Part shown: piece by piece, positions 35,819-45,187 of the stretch
Numbering within the stretch: the first letter of the stretch is position 1
How the letters are laid out: each line of letters starts with the position of its first letter
Assembly: GCF_001854605.1 (NCBI RefSeq)
Contig: NZ_MKJU01000006.1
Span: forward strand, 310,001-374,000
Direction of reading: 5' to 3'
Source: Pseudoalteromonas amylolytica
Lineage (GTDB): Bacteria > Pseudomonadota > Gammaproteobacteria > Enterobacterales > Alteromonadaceae
DNA: 64,000 nt
Program-made: the position numbers and the translations under genes
The notes under the pieces: model-generated
What the model was told of the DNA's origin: nothing
Databases searched by the model: none
The model's input: the letters and a program-made list of their open reading frames with translations, nothing else

Positions 35819-37192
35819 ATGGCAAGTCAGCAAACTAAGCAACAGCACATACATATTTTAGGGATCTGCGGCACCTTTATGGGCGGCATTGCGGCCATTG
35901 CGCAGGCGTTAGGGTTTAGAGTGACCGGCTCAGATCAAAATGTGTATCCGCCGATGAGTACGCAACTAGAATCGTTAGGCATTGAGTTGACGACAGGCTA
36001 TGGCCCAGAGCAGCTAAATCCAGCGCCAGATATGGTGGTGATTGGCAATGCGATGAGCCGTGGCAACCCGTGTGTTGAATATGTGCTTGAACAGCGCATT
36101 CCTTATACTTCAGGCCCCGAATGGCTCAAACACAATTTATTGCAAAACGCTTGGGTGCTTGCGGTGGCGGGCACCCATGGTAAAACCACCACCGCCAGCA
36201 TGTTGGCTTGGTTGTTAGAATATGCAGGGCTTAGACCGGGGTTTTTAATTGGTGGCATAGTACAAAACTTTGGAGTGTCGGCACGCATCAGCGATACGCC
36301 ATTTTTTGTGATTGAAGCGGATGAATACGATACGGCGTTCTTTGATAAGCGCAGCAAGTTTGTACACTATTTGCCGCGCACCTTGATTATGAATAACCTT
36401 GAGTTTGATCATGCGGATATTTTCCCAGATCTGAATGCCATACAAACGCAATTCCACCACTTATTACGCACTTTACCATCGCAAGGTAAAGCCATTTATC
36501 CTGCGGACGATACGCCGTTAAACGAGGTGGTCGCGCGTGGTTTTTGGAGCCAACAAGAAACCCTAAACGGTGATTGGACGTACAAGCTCCTACAACATGA
36601 TGGTTCGCAATTTGAGGTATACCTTGAGGGTGAATTAGCAGGGGTGGTGAATTGGTCGGCCATTGGCGAGCACAACGTTAAAAATGCCATGATGGCGATT
36701 GCGGCCGCACGTCATGTGGGTATTCCTGTATCCGTAAGCATTGACGCACTGAGTGAGTTTAAATCGCCTAAACGCCGTATGGAGCTATTAGGTGAGGTAG
36801 GCGGTGTACGTGTTTATGATGATTTTGCACATCATCCCACAGCCATTAAAACCACGTTGGCGGGGTTAAAAGCCAGTGTGGGCGATGAGCCTGTAATCGC
36901 AATTTTAGAACCGCGTTCAAACACCATGAAAATGGGCGTGCATCAAAGCACCTTACTGGATTCGCTAACGCAGGCCGATGAAGCCTACCTGTTTGAACCG
37001 CAAGGGTTAGGCTGGTCACTACGTGAGCAGGCACAAAAAGCGGCTCGCCAGTGTAGCGATAATATTGACGATATTATTGCTCAGGTATGTGAACGTGCGC
37101 AGTCAGGTCAGCATATTTTGATCATGAGTAACGGTGGCTTTGACGGCTTGCATCAAAAGTTACTCAAGGCGCTTGAGCAAAAATTTAACTAA
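35819..37192 (+). CDS. mpl: UDP-N-acetylmuramate:L-alanyl-gamma-D-glutamyl-meso-diaminopimelate ligase
   Basis: 457 aa cytoplasmic murein-recycling ligase of the Mur ligase family. It attaches recycled tripeptide to UDP-MurNAc. N-terminal HIHILGICGTFMGGIAAIAQ, ATP-binding GTHGKTTTASMLAW, central EADEYDTAFFDKRSKF, and FDDFAHHPTAI-type YDDFAHHPTAIKTT in the C-terminal domain fit Mpl rather than MurC. It begins the mpl-ubiX-yadG-yadH run; ATG with GAAAAGGCAAATTATTTTC upstream. Confidence 0.96.
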   Translation: MASQQTKQQHIHILGICGTFMGGIAAIAQALGFRVTGSDQNVYPPMSTQLESLGIELTTGYGPEQLNPAPDMVVIGNAMSRGNPCVEYVLEQRIPYTSGPEWLKHNLLQNAWVLAVAGTHGKTTTASMLAWLLEYAGLRPGFLIGGIVQNFGVSARISDTPFFVIEADEYDTAFFDKRSKFVHYLPRTLIMNNLEFDHADIFPDLNAIQTQFHHLLRTLPSQGKAIYPADDTPLNEVVARGFWSQQETLNGDWTYKLLQHDGSQFEVYLEGELAGVVNWSAIGEHNVKNAMMAIAAARHVGIPVSVSIDALSEFKSPKRRMELLGEVGGVRVYDDFAHHPTAIKTTLAGLKASVGDEPVIAILEPRSNTMKMGVHQSTLLDSLTQADEAYLFEPQGLGWSLREQAQKAARQCSDNIDDIIAQVCERAQSGQHILIMSNGGFDGLHQKLLKALEQKFN

Positions 37193-37204
37193 GTAGGTAC
37201 TAAT

Positions 37205-37828
37205 GTGAGCGAGTTTAAACCAGCCATTACCTTGGCATTTAGCGGTGCATCGGGTGCACCCTACGGGCTACGTTTGTTGGAAGTACTCGTAGCGATGAAT
37301 TATCAGGTGTTTGTGCTTATCTCCAGTGCTGCACGGGTGGTGTTAGACACGGAGTCGGGTATCAAACTTTCGGGTAACGAGCAAAAAGCGACCGAGCAGT
37401 TAACTGAGCTGTATAAAGCACAGGGCGAGCAAATCAAAGTATTTGGAAAAGACAACTGGTTTAGCCCCGTTGCTTCTGGCTCGGCTGCGCCGAAAAAAAT
37501 GGTGGTGTGCCCGTGTAGTGCTGGGTCGGTTTCGGCCATTGCCATGGGCGCGTCAGACAACTTGTTAGAGCGCGCCGCCGATGTGGTGATAAAAGAGCGC
37601 GGGCAACTGATCTTGGTCCCCAGAGAAACCCCATTTAGCTCGATTCACCTTGAAAATATGCTCAAGCTCAGCCAGCTTGGCGTCACCATTATGCCTGCGG
37701 CCCCAGGGTTTTATCATCAACCCGAGTCGATTCAAGATTTAGTCGATTTTATGGTGGCCCGTATTTTAGATCATTTAAATATCGAACATACCCTAACCAA
37801 GCGTTGGGGTTATGGAGAACAACATTAA
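37205..37828 (+). CDS. ubiX: Flavin prenyltransferase
   Basis: 207 aa. UbiX makes prenylated FMN, the cofactor of the UbiD decarboxylase in ubiquinone synthesis. FMN-binding [49 protein letters not shown] and [17 protein letters not shown] are hallmark motifs. The start is a GTG, 12 nt after mpl; the nearby ATG is out of frame and stops at once. The end overlaps an alternative start of yadG. Confidence 0.95.
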   Translation: MSEFKPAITLAFSGASGAPYGLRLLEVLVAMNYQVFVLISSAARVVLDTESGIKLSGNEQKATEQLTELYKAQGEQIKVFGKDNWFSPVASGSAAPKKMVVCPCSAGSVSAIAMGASDNLLERAADVVIKERGQLILVPRETPFSSIHLENMLKLSQLGVTIMPAAPGFYHQPESIQDLVDFMVARILDHLNIEHTLTKRWGYGEQH

Positions 37829-37829
37829 T

Positions 37830-38750
37830 ATGACGATAGCACTGAATATCAAAGGCTTGAAAAAAGTCTATAAAAACGGCGTTGAGGCCGTAAAAGGCAT
37901 TGACTTGCAAGTAGAGCAGGGCGACTTTTTTGCGCTGCTTGGCCCCAATGGCGCGGGTAAATCAACCACCATCGGGGTTATTGCGTCATTGGTGAATAAA
38001 ACCGAGGGGCAGGTTGAAGTGTTTGGTCACAGCATTGATACCGCTTTGGAAGACGCCAAGTCGGAGCTTGGCCTTGTGCCACAAGAGTTTAACTTCGGTC
38101 AATTTGAAACGCTTAATCAGATCTTGGTCAATCAGGCGGGGTACTATGGTGTGCCACGCGCTTTGGCCCACGAGCGTGCTGAAAAGTACCTCAAACAGCT
38201 TGGTTTATTTGATAAAAAAGACAAGCAGGCACGTACCCTATCGGGCGGTATGAAGCGTCGTTTGATGATTGCCAGAGCGCTGATGCACGAGCCAAAGTTG
38301 CTCATTTTAGATGAGCCAACCGCTGGGGTAGACATTGAACTGCGTCGTTCAATGTGGGACTTTTTACGCCAGATAAACAAGCAAGGCGTCACCATTATTT
38401 TGACCACGCACTACCTTGAAGAAGCCGAGTTGTTGTGTAAAAACATCGCCATTATTGATAAAGGCACCATTGTTGAAAACACCACCATCAAAGCCTTGCT
38501 GGCCAAATTAGACAAAGAAACCTTTGTACTGGATTTAAAAGCGCCTATTCAACCAGTTTCCCTTACAGGTTATCAATTCACCATGGTGGACGACCACACG
38601 CTTGAGGTAGAAGTGGCTAAATCTCAAGGGCTTAATGAGGTATTTACACAACTAAGTGCGCAAGGCAATACGGTATTGAGTATGCGTAACAAGGCCAATC
38701 GTTTGGAAGAGTTGTTTGTTGGATTATTAGAACAGGGGCGCACAGCATGA
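37830..38750 (+). CDS. yadG: ABC transporter ATP-binding protein YadG
   Basis: 306 aa. Walker A GPNGAGKSTTIG, signature LSGGMKRRLMIARAL, Walker B LLILDEPTAGVDIE and the H-loop TTHYLEEAE are present. The sequence is strongly like E. coli YadG throughout (for example GLVPQEFNFGQFETLNQILVNQAGYYG). ATG 37830 gives the conserved MTIAL start; ATG 37812, overlapping ubiX by 17 nt, is the alternative. It forms a transporter with YadH; the substrate is unknown. Confidence 0.94.
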   Translation: MTIALNIKGLKKVYKNGVEAVKGIDLQVEQGDFFALLGPNGAGKSTTIGVIASLVNKTEGQVEVFGHSIDTALEDAKSELGLVPQEFNFGQFETLNQILVNQAGYYGVPRALAHERAEKYLKQLGLFDKKDKQARTLSGGMKRRLMIARALMHEPKLLILDEPTAGVDIELRRSMWDFLRQINKQGVTIILTTHYLEEAELLCKNIAIIDKGTIVENTTIKALLAKLDKETFVLDLKAPIQPVSLTGYQFTMVDDHTLEVEVAKSQGLNEVFTQLSAQGNTVLSMRNKANRLEELFVGLLEQGRTA

Positions 38751-39520
38751 ATATCACCCGCTACGGTGTTGCACTAAAAAGTATCTGGATCAAAGAATGT
38801 ATTCGCTTTTTGCGCATTTGGGTGCAAACCCTAGTGCCGCCAGCCATCACCATGACCTTGTATTTTGTGATTTTTGGCAGTTTGATAGGCTCCAGAATCG
38901 GCGAAATGGGTGGCTTTAGTTACATGGAGTTTATTGTGCCGGGTCTTATTATGATGTCGGTGATCACCAACTCCTATTCCAACGTGGCTTCAAGTTTTTA
39001 TTCCACTAAATTTCAAAAGAGTATTGAAGAGTTATTGGTTGCGCCTGTACCTAACTACATCATTGTGTTGGGATATATCGGCGGTGGTATGGCCCGTGGC
39101 ATGTTAGTGGGCTTGATAGTTACCTTGGTATCGCTATTTTTTGTTGATATTCAAATTCATAACCTAGCGGTGATCATCGCAACGGTGATTTTAACCTCCG
39201 CAGTGTTTGCTTTGGGCGGCTTGATCAACGCCGTGTACGCTAACAGTTTTGATGACATCAGTATTATCCCCACATTTGTGTTAACACCGTTGACCTATCT
39301 TGGTGGTGTGTTCTACTCAATCACCTTGTTGCCAGAGTTTTGGCAGGGCGTTTCTCAGGTTAATCCCATTATTTATATGGTTAATGCCTTCAGATATGGC
39401 TTTTTAGGGGTATCTGATGTGAACATTTACACGTCATTTGCGGTATTATTCGCGTTTATTTCTGGATTATTTATTCTGGCGTTGAGTTTGATCCGCCGGG
39501 GAGTAGGGTTACGTCACTGA
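38747..39520 (+). CDS. yadH: ABC transporter permease YadH
   Basis: 257 aa ABC-2 type permease with six membrane helices. IWIKECIRFLRIWVQTLVPP at the N-terminus and ALGGLINAVYANSFDDISII followed by FVLTPLTYLGGVFY are conserved in YadH. ATG overlaps the yadG stop by 4 nt (ATGA) and its TGA overlaps the next ATG by 1 nt, so the three genes are translationally coupled. Confidence 0.94.
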   Translation: MNITRYGVALKSIWIKECIRFLRIWVQTLVPPAITMTLYFVIFGSLIGSRIGEMGGFSYMEFIVPGLIMMSVITNSYSNVASSFYSTKFQKSIEELLVAPVPNYIIVLGYIGGGMARGMLVGLIVTLVSLFFVDIQIHNLAVIIATVILTSAVFALGGLINAVYANSFDDISIIPTFVLTPLTYLGGVFYSITLLPEFWQGVSQVNPIIYMVNAFRYGFLGVSDVNIYTSFAVLFAFISGLFILALSLIRRGVGLRH

Positions 39521-40188
39521 TGAGTGAAGCAAATTCAAGAAGCATTGTTTCAAACCAGCCCAGCTTGCACGACAAGCTGGACGAAATAGTCACTAAGCAT
39601 TTAAAGGCTGAATTTAAAAAGCCTGTAGCACAACATACGCAACGCGCCTTTGACGAAGTTAATGCGCGCGTTCAGGCATTTAATGGTCCGATTATCTTAG
39701 ATTCCTGTTGTGGCGTGGGAGAAAGCACCGCCAATCTTGCAAAGCTACATCCAAACGCTTTGGTGATTGGTATTGATAAGTCGTCACATCGCCTTGAAAA
39801 ACATGATGTTGAGTACAAGCAAACGGATGCGGGGCAATATGTGCTGGTACAGGCGGATCTCAATGATTTTTGGCGTTTAGCGGTGGCTGCCAATTGGCAA
39901 CCAACACACCATTATTTGTTGTATCCAAACCCTTGGCCAAAGGCTAAACATATCCAACGTCGTTGGCATGGAGCGGCAGTGTTCCCATTTATTGTTAAGC
40001 TTGGCGGTTTGCTTGAGGTGCGCAGCAACTGGGATATTTACGTAAAGGAGTTTGCCCGCGCGCTGCAATTAGCTGGACACCCAACGCCGGTAGAGCCATA
40101 TCACAGTGATATGGCTATTACACCGTTTGAGCGTAAATATTGGGCCAGCGGCCAATCAAGCACGCGCTTGGTTGTTAAGCTGCCGTAA
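39520..40188 (+). CDS. TrmB-like SAM-dependent methyltransferase
   Basis: 222 aa class I methyltransferase. SAM-binding ILDSCCGVGESTANLAK and VIGIDKSSHRL, then YPNPWPKAKHIQRRWHG, which parallels the catalytic NFPDPWPKARHNKRR segment of TrmB (tRNA guanine-N7 methyltransferase). It diverges enough from TrmB (Cys-Cys in motif I, YPNPWP) that it may be a paralogue with another substrate; normal trmB is expected elsewhere. Coupled to yadH by a TGATG overlap. Its 3' end overlaps the convergent gene by 33 nt. Confidence 0.8.
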   Translation: MSEANSRSIVSNQPSLHDKLDEIVTKHLKAEFKKPVAQHTQRAFDEVNARVQAFNGPIILDSCCGVGESTANLAKLHPNALVIGIDKSSHRLEKHDVEYKQTDAGQYVLVQADLNDFWRLAVAANWQPTHHYLLYPNPWPKAKHIQRRWHGAAVFPFIVKLGGLLEVRSNWDIYVKEFARALQLAGHPTPVEPYHSDMAITPFERKYWASGQSSTRLVVKLP

Positions 40189-42033
40189 TTTATTACAAAC
40201 ATGTGGGGCCGCTCTTGCAATGTAGGGGCCCTCAACCAAATCAACGCCAGCTTCGCTCAGCCGAGCATATTGCTGTTCAGACTCAACCCCCGCAACCAAC
40301 AATAGAATGTGCTTATCGCCACAGAGCTTGGCTATGTTTTGTATAAATTCAAACACCTGCTCATCCTCGGCGATGTAAGTGGTGAGCGCCTCATCAAGCA
40401 ATAACATGTCGATATTGAGTTTCATTACGCGACTGACCGTGAGTAAACCGCTACTGACTGCATTGATAGACACTTTTACGCCCTTACTTTTGAGTACATT
40501 GATACACACCGCCATGGCATTAAAGTTATCTAGTACATCTTTTTCATCAAGCTCAAAGGTAATGAGCTGCGGTTGTGGGTAGCGACGCAATTCCTGATCG
40601 ATAAAATCAAGCAACTGTGGGTCGGTGGCGTCTTGAAAGCTGAGTTTGATGCTCCAAGCCGAGGTGGTTTTTCTAAAGTGGGTAATACACTGGGTAAAAA
40701 TGCTGCGCGTGAGTTTACTTTGCAGCCGAGACTGACGCACCACTTCACTAAAACTCTCGGTTTTTAGTATGGCGCCTTGCTCGGTGATGATCCGAGCGCT
40801 ACAGCCATGTTGCAAGATCTGCTCGGTTTTAGGGTTAACTCTAGGGGTGAAGTACGTAGCGATACGCTCGCTGTCAAAAGCATCTTGCAGAATATTGGCA
40901 ATCGCGAGGTGGTTTTTTTGTTTTAGCCTCGCATCTTGGCTATCGACACTGAATAGGCAGACTGTCTGCTGGGTTTGTTTGGCTTGTCGACAAGCAATAG
41001 AGGCGTTTTCTAGTAATAAAGATTTATTGCCCGAGGCTATTCCAGCATGTAGCTGAATGTATAAATGAGGATTGGTCAGCACTGGGCTGGACTTTGGAAA
41101 ATCGGCTATCAGTTGACTCAAATAGGCTTCTCCATCTTTGATATTGCTCATAATAACCAGTTTTGACGTCGCCAGGCGGTATACCTGATGAGGGTGAGTA
41201 AAACGCTTAAAGTAAGTCATCACTTTTTGTAGAGCCAGATCGCCGACTTGAGTGCCATAAAAGCCAATGATGTCTTCTAGCTCATCAACCGTCACAATTG
41301 CCAATGCTAGATGCTGGTCTTGTTTTTTACTGAGATCGCGTTCGAGTGCGACACGATTCGCAAACCCCGTGCGCGGGTCGGTACTCATTGACTTGCGATA
41401 TAACTGCAAATATAAAGCCGCAACCAGCACGGCAATAAAGAAGAAAAAACTCGCGGTGAGGGTGGCTTTAGTCACACTTTCTTGCAGCAGTGCATCGACT
41501 TTACCAATCGTTATATCCGCACCAGTAATATACGGCGTACCGTCTGGTGCAATATACGGGATAAAGATACTCTTAAAATGCCCCCATTGATCTTTAGATA
41601 CCTCAAACACAGGTTCAGTGGAGCGAAAGGCGGCCTTATTGATGGCGGTGGCTTCTTCGTAGCGATCCAGAAACTGAGTGAGTCTGTTTTGCCTGAGGTC
41701 GCTCTTGGTATAGCTAGATGCAGTAAAGTAAACATCGGGAGCTCGATAGATCATGGTGTATACATATTCCACGCCTACCGCTTGAGCAAGCGCGGTCAAC
41801 TGAGCACTTTTTTGCTGGTACTCATGTGGGGACACAGAACTGAGTTGGGTGTGGTAATCGTCTCCTATAATCAGCTGTGCACTTTTGGCTGCGTGCAACA
41901 GTTGTTTATCGATGTTATCCATAATGGCTTGGCGGGTAGATTGGTATGTGTAAGCCACGTAGCCAATTAAACTGGAGATAAATAGCAAAAACCCAACCAA
42001 AGACCACGTCATCGCAGAAGTCTTCCTGTACAT
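40156..42033 (-). CDS. Membrane protein with degenerate GGDEF and EAL domains
   Basis: 625 aa. N-terminal membrane helix (about 10-28), periplasmic sensor region (about 30-190, HDYHTQLSSVSPHEYQQKS-like, PDC-type), second helix (about 195-212), then a GGDEF-like domain (about 225-345) and an EAL-like domain (about 360-620). The GGDEF motif is lost (RLATSKLVI at its place). The EAL motif is replaced by GCSARI, DDFG by INAVSSG and EGVE by AGVE. Catalysis of c-di-GMP synthesis or hydrolysis is therefore unlikely; it may bind a nucleotide or protein partner as a sensor, as in CsrD/LapD-type proteins. It converges on the TrmB-like gene. Confidence 0.85.
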   Translation of the reverse strand: MYRKTSAMTWSLVGFLLFISSLIGYVAYTYQSTRQAIMDNIDKQLLHAAKSAQLIIGDDYHTQLSSVSPHEYQQKSAQLTALAQAVGVEYVYTMIYRAPDVYFTASSYTKSDLRQNRLTQFLDRYEEATAINKAAFRSTEPVFEVSKDQWGHFKSIFIPYIAPDGTPYITGADITIGKVDALLQESVTKATLTASFFFFIAVLVAALYLQLYRKSMSTDPRTGFANRVALERDLSKKQDQHLALAIVTVDELEDIIGFYGTQVGDLALQKVMTYFKRFTHPHQVYRLATSKLVIMSNIKDGEAYLSQLIADFPKSSPVLTNPHLYIQLHAGIASGNKSLLLENASIACRQAKQTQQTVCLFSVDSQDARLKQKNHLAIANILQDAFDSERIATYFTPRVNPKTEQILQHGCSARIITEQGAILKTESFSEVVRQSRLQSKLTRSIFTQCITHFRKTTSAWSIKLSFQDATDPQLLDFIDQELRRYPQPQLITFELDEKDVLDNFNAMAVCINVLKSKGVKVSINAVSSGLLTVSRVMKLNIDMLLLDEALTTYIAEDEQVFEFIQNIAKLCGDKHILLLVAGVESEQQYARLSEAGVDLVEGPYIARAAPHVCNKLRQLNNQARA

Positions 42034-42280
42034 AATGATCCTTATCTGTATGTTCCAAAGAAGTAAACTTTGCCTTTATGTAGCCTCAGAGTTTACCAAC
42101 AGAATATTTGGATACAAGTCTAGACTGCTTTTAAATATATGAATAGTGTGAAGTTTTGTAACAGTGATTAGACGTAAAAACAAGGCTGTTATGGTGGTCT
42201 AAAATTCAAAGAACTGTCGTTATGACAACATCAAAATGTCATATCAAACAGGGTCAAGTTAAGACTTTTCGCTATACAAT

Positions 42281-42317
42281 AGGAGACATTGTGGCTAACT
42301 TACAGTAAAGTTAGCCA
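42281..42317 (+). promoter_or_regulatory. Leader hairpin with a five-codon frame before panP
   Basis: A perfect 10-bp inverted repeat (42292-42301 with 42308-42317) encloses a 6-nt loop, 62 nt before the panP start. AGGAG at 42281-42285 precedes a GTG (42291) that opens a five-codon frame MANLQ ending inside the hairpin. The pattern resembles a translation-linked attenuator, but there is no T-run after it. Confidence 0.4.
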
Positions 42318-42378
42318 TTTCGTAATAACAAGCTGGTGGGACACTTTGCCGTGGCCCATAAAAACATTGGGTAATGTA

Positions 42379-44007
42379 ATGGGTCCAAAGCGTTGTGCTG
42401 TCGCTTCTGAAGAAAGTTTGATGCGTATTTTTACGGTGCCAGAAGCGCCTGACTCCACTCTAAGTAAGATAGAGTTAGAGATCTCAAATAATCTTGCGGG
42501 TTTCTTAAATGAGAATATCGCCGCGATTGAAAAGCCTTTGCATGAAATTGAAAAGGACTTTCAATCGGCTGTGATCCCTGAAGAGCCCATGTTTGTGTCG
42601 GATTACGCGCAAGACATCATGGAGCAGCTTGTTGCTCACTCGGTGCATACCGCAGCCCCAAGCTTCATTGGTCACATGACCTCAGCATTGCCACACTTTG
42701 TGTTGCCACTGTCAAAATTGATGGTGGGTTTAAACCAGAACCTAGTTAAAATAGAAACCTCCAAAGCGTTCACGCCGCTAGAGCGACAAGTATTGGGCAT
42801 GATGCACCATTTGGCTTATGGCGCGTCAGACAAGTTTTATGACAAGTGGATGCACAGCGCGAGCACCTCTTTGGGCGCGTTTTGCTCAGGGGGCACCATT
42901 GCCAACATTACCGCGTTGTGGATAGCTCGAAACCGTCTGTTAAAAGCCGATGGGCAGTTTAAAGGCATTGCCGCGCAAGGTGTCGTGGCAGCGATGCTAC
43001 ATTACGGTTACAAAGGATTGGCGGTGCTGGTTTCTGAACGTGGTCACTACTCTTTGGGTAAAGCTGCTGATGTGTTGGGGCTAGGACGAGACAATTTCAT
43101 TGCCATTGAAACGGATGCCAACAACAAGGTTGATGTGAATGAAATGCGTGAACAGGCTTTAGCACTAGAAGCGCAGGGCATTAAAGTGATGGCGTTGGTG
43201 GGAGTGGCTGGCACCACTGAAACCGGCAATATCGATCCCCTCAATGAGATGGCTGATTTGAGTGAAGAGCTTGGCTGTCACTTTCATGTTGATGCCGCTT
43301 GGGGTGGCGCTACTTTATTATCTAGTAACAACAGAAAGTTATTGGATGGCATTGAGCGCGCTGATTCAATCACTATTGATGCGCACAAACAAATGTACGT
43401 ACCGATGGGCGCGGGCTTAGTGTTGTTTAAAGACCCTGCTGCCTCTGATGCGATTGAACACCACGCCGAATACATTCTTCGTAAAGGCTCGAAAGACTTA
43501 GGCAGTCACACATTAGAAGGCAGTCGCCCTGGTATGGCGATGTTGGTACATGCTTGCCTACGTGTAATTGGCCGCAAAGGCTATGAAATGTTGATTGATA
43601 AAGGCATTGAAAAAGCGAAGTATTTTGCCCAGTTAATCAAACAAGACCCAGATTTTGAGCTGATCTCAGAGCCAGAGTTATGCTTGTTGACCTACCGTTA
43701 TGTACCGACGCAAATTCGTGATGCCATTGCCAAAGCGGACGAACAAGAGCGCATTGATATCTACGCGGCGCTCAATCGTTTTACCGCCAGTATGCAAAAG
43801 CGTCAGCGTGAAGCGGGGATCTCGTTTGTATCGCGTACACGTTTAACACCAGAGCAGTATGACCATCAACCGACCGTGGTATTTCGTGTGGTACTTGCTA
43901 ATCCTTTGACATCACATAGTATTTTACAAAATATTTTAGAAGAGCAAAAACAGTTGGCCAAAACAGACCCGGTATTTAAAAAATACTTGGCAAAATATAT
44001 GCAGTAA
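42379..44007 (+). CDS. panP: PLP-dependent aspartate 1-decarboxylase (PanP type)
   Basis: 542 aa group II decarboxylase. In Vibrionales and Alteromonadales PanP replaces PanD and converts aspartate to beta-alanine for pantothenate/CoA. FHVDAAWGG and SITIDAHKQMYVPMGAG (PLP lysine in HK) are the cofactor site, with HVLPLSKLMVGLNQN-like substrate loop residues and the EGSRPGM motif. The start MGPKRCAVASEESLMRIF is chosen on family resemblance; a longer frame from TTG 42289 adds an unlikely 30 residues. The ribosome site is weak. Glutamate decarboxylase activity is the main alternative. beta-Alanine supply also feeds phosphopantetheine for the carrier proteins. Confidence 0.88.
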   Translation: MGPKRCAVASEESLMRIFTVPEAPDSTLSKIELEISNNLAGFLNENIAAIEKPLHEIEKDFQSAVIPEEPMFVSDYAQDIMEQLVAHSVHTAAPSFIGHMTSALPHFVLPLSKLMVGLNQNLVKIETSKAFTPLERQVLGMMHHLAYGASDKFYDKWMHSASTSLGAFCSGGTIANITALWIARNRLLKADGQFKGIAAQGVVAAMLHYGYKGLAVLVSERGHYSLGKAADVLGLGRDNFIAIETDANNKVDVNEMREQALALEAQGIKVMALVGVAGTTETGNIDPLNEMADLSEELGCHFHVDAAWGGATLLSSNNRKLLDGIERADSITIDAHKQMYVPMGAGLVLFKDPAASDAIEHHAEYILRKGSKDLGSHTLEGSRPGMAMLVHACLRVIGRKGYEMLIDKGIEKAKYFAQLIKQDPDFELISEPELCLLTYRYVPTQIRDAIAKADEQERIDIYAALNRFTASMQKRQREAGISFVSRTRLTPEQYDHQPTVVFRVVLANPLTSHSILQNILEEQKQLAKTDPVFKKYLAKYMQ

Positions 44008-44140
44008 GCTATTCGTATCGTAGTTCACCTTTAAAATAATTGTGTATAAATGCTTACCCATTTGTTTGCTGTTTAGGTATTATGATCATAAGTGAGCAAG
44101 GCTCATAGACATCAAATGACTTACATATAAATGGCTTACT

Positions 44141-45187
44141 ATGTTTATTGATCTCAGTGAAGTAACTCAACGTTTAAGGCGCATGAGTTCTGAAGAGTTA
44201 GATGTATCGGGTAGTTATCAAAGTTTTTTACTGGATTTGATCCGAGAAGGCAAAGAAACCTTAGTGGTTGATCAAGTTTCAGTATGGCTTTTTGATGATA
44301 TTTCTGACCCTAAAAAGCTGATCAATGTAGCCAATACCCAGTGGGATAACGACCTTAACGCAGATGATTATCCCGTTCTGCTGTGTGAGCAATACCCTAA
44401 TTATTTCAAGGCCATCACCACGGGCATTTCCATAGACGCCCATGATGCCGTCACAGACCCGCGCACAGCTGAGTTTAAAAACAATTACCTGCTTCCTAAC
44501 CACATCACTACCATGCTTGATACCACCATATTTAAAAACGGTACTCCACATGGGGTTGTGTGTTTTGAAGGCCGTGGGCCTTTGAGGCAGTGGCAAAGTG
44601 CAGAGATAGCTTATGCTGAGATGGTGGCTGATTGTTGTAGCCGTCGGCTTTTGGTCAATGAACTGTGGACCTTGCAACAACAACTGACCAAATTGGCTTT
44701 TCAAGATGCGCTGACCGGCCTAAAAAACCGTCGCTATCTGATGGATAGTGCACATCGAGAGATCAGCCGTCATATTCGCGCATCAGAGCCACTGAGCGTG
44801 GTGATGCTAGACATAGATCATTTTAAGCGTATCAACGACAGCTACGGCCATGAAATTGGTGATGTGGTATTAAAAGAGTTCGCCCAGTGCTGCCTGCAAG
44901 CCTTGCGAGCGGAAGACAGCTTGTGTCGCTTAGGCGGTGAAGAATTTATTGTGTTACTGCCCAGTACATCGGTGGCTGGCGCACAAGAGGTTGCTGAACG
45001 ACTGCGCATAAGTGTAGAAAAAAATATCATTGAAACGGCACACCACTACATTCAAGTCACCGTCAGCTGTGGGGTCGCCAATGTCGCGTTAGACAAGCCT
45101 TTTAGCTACTCACTTAAACAGGTTGATCACGCGGTGTATGACGCCAAAGCGCAAGGGCGAAATCGGGTGGCATGTTCTAACTCATAG
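44141..45187 (+). CDS. GAF-domain diguanylate cyclase
   Basis: 348 aa. Residues about 20-165 form a GAF sensor domain (VDQVSVWLFDD ... GVVCFEGRGPLRQW). Residues about 185-345 form a GGDEF domain with the active motif GGEEF near residue 265 and DIDHFKRINDSYGHEIGD. RAED lies six residues before GGEEF, so the inhibitory I-site (RxxD) is intact. It synthesises c-di-GMP in response to an unknown small molecule. No membrane helix. It stands alone. Confidence 0.93.
   Translation: MFIDLSEVTQRLRRMSSEELDVSGSYQSFLLDLIREGKETLVVDQVSVWLFDDISDPKKLINVANTQWDNDLNADDYPVLLCEQYPNYFKAITTGISIDAHDAVTDPRTAEFKNNYLLPNHITTMLDTTIFKNGTPHGVVCFEGRGPLRQWQSAEIAYAEMVADCCSRRLLVNELWTLQQQLTKLAFQDALTGLKNRRYLMDSAHREISRHIRASEPLSVVMLDIDHFKRINDSYGHEIGDVVLKEFAQCCLQALRAEDSLCRLGGEEFIVLLPSTSVAGAQEVAERLRISVEKNIIETAHHYIQVTVSCGVANVALDKPFSYSLKQVDHAVYDAKAQGRNRVACSNS

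Noticed and set aside
37812..37829. Upstream ATG as yadG start
   Set aside because: The second ATG at 37830 gives the MTIAL N-terminus conserved with E. coli YadG; the longer form would overlap ubiX.
40156..42033. Active phosphodiesterase or diguanylate cyclase
   Set aside because: All key catalytic motifs are altered.
42289..42378. Extended panP N-terminus from TTG
   Set aside because: The extra residues (MWLTYSKVSHF...) do not look like the family, and the region contains the hairpin leader.
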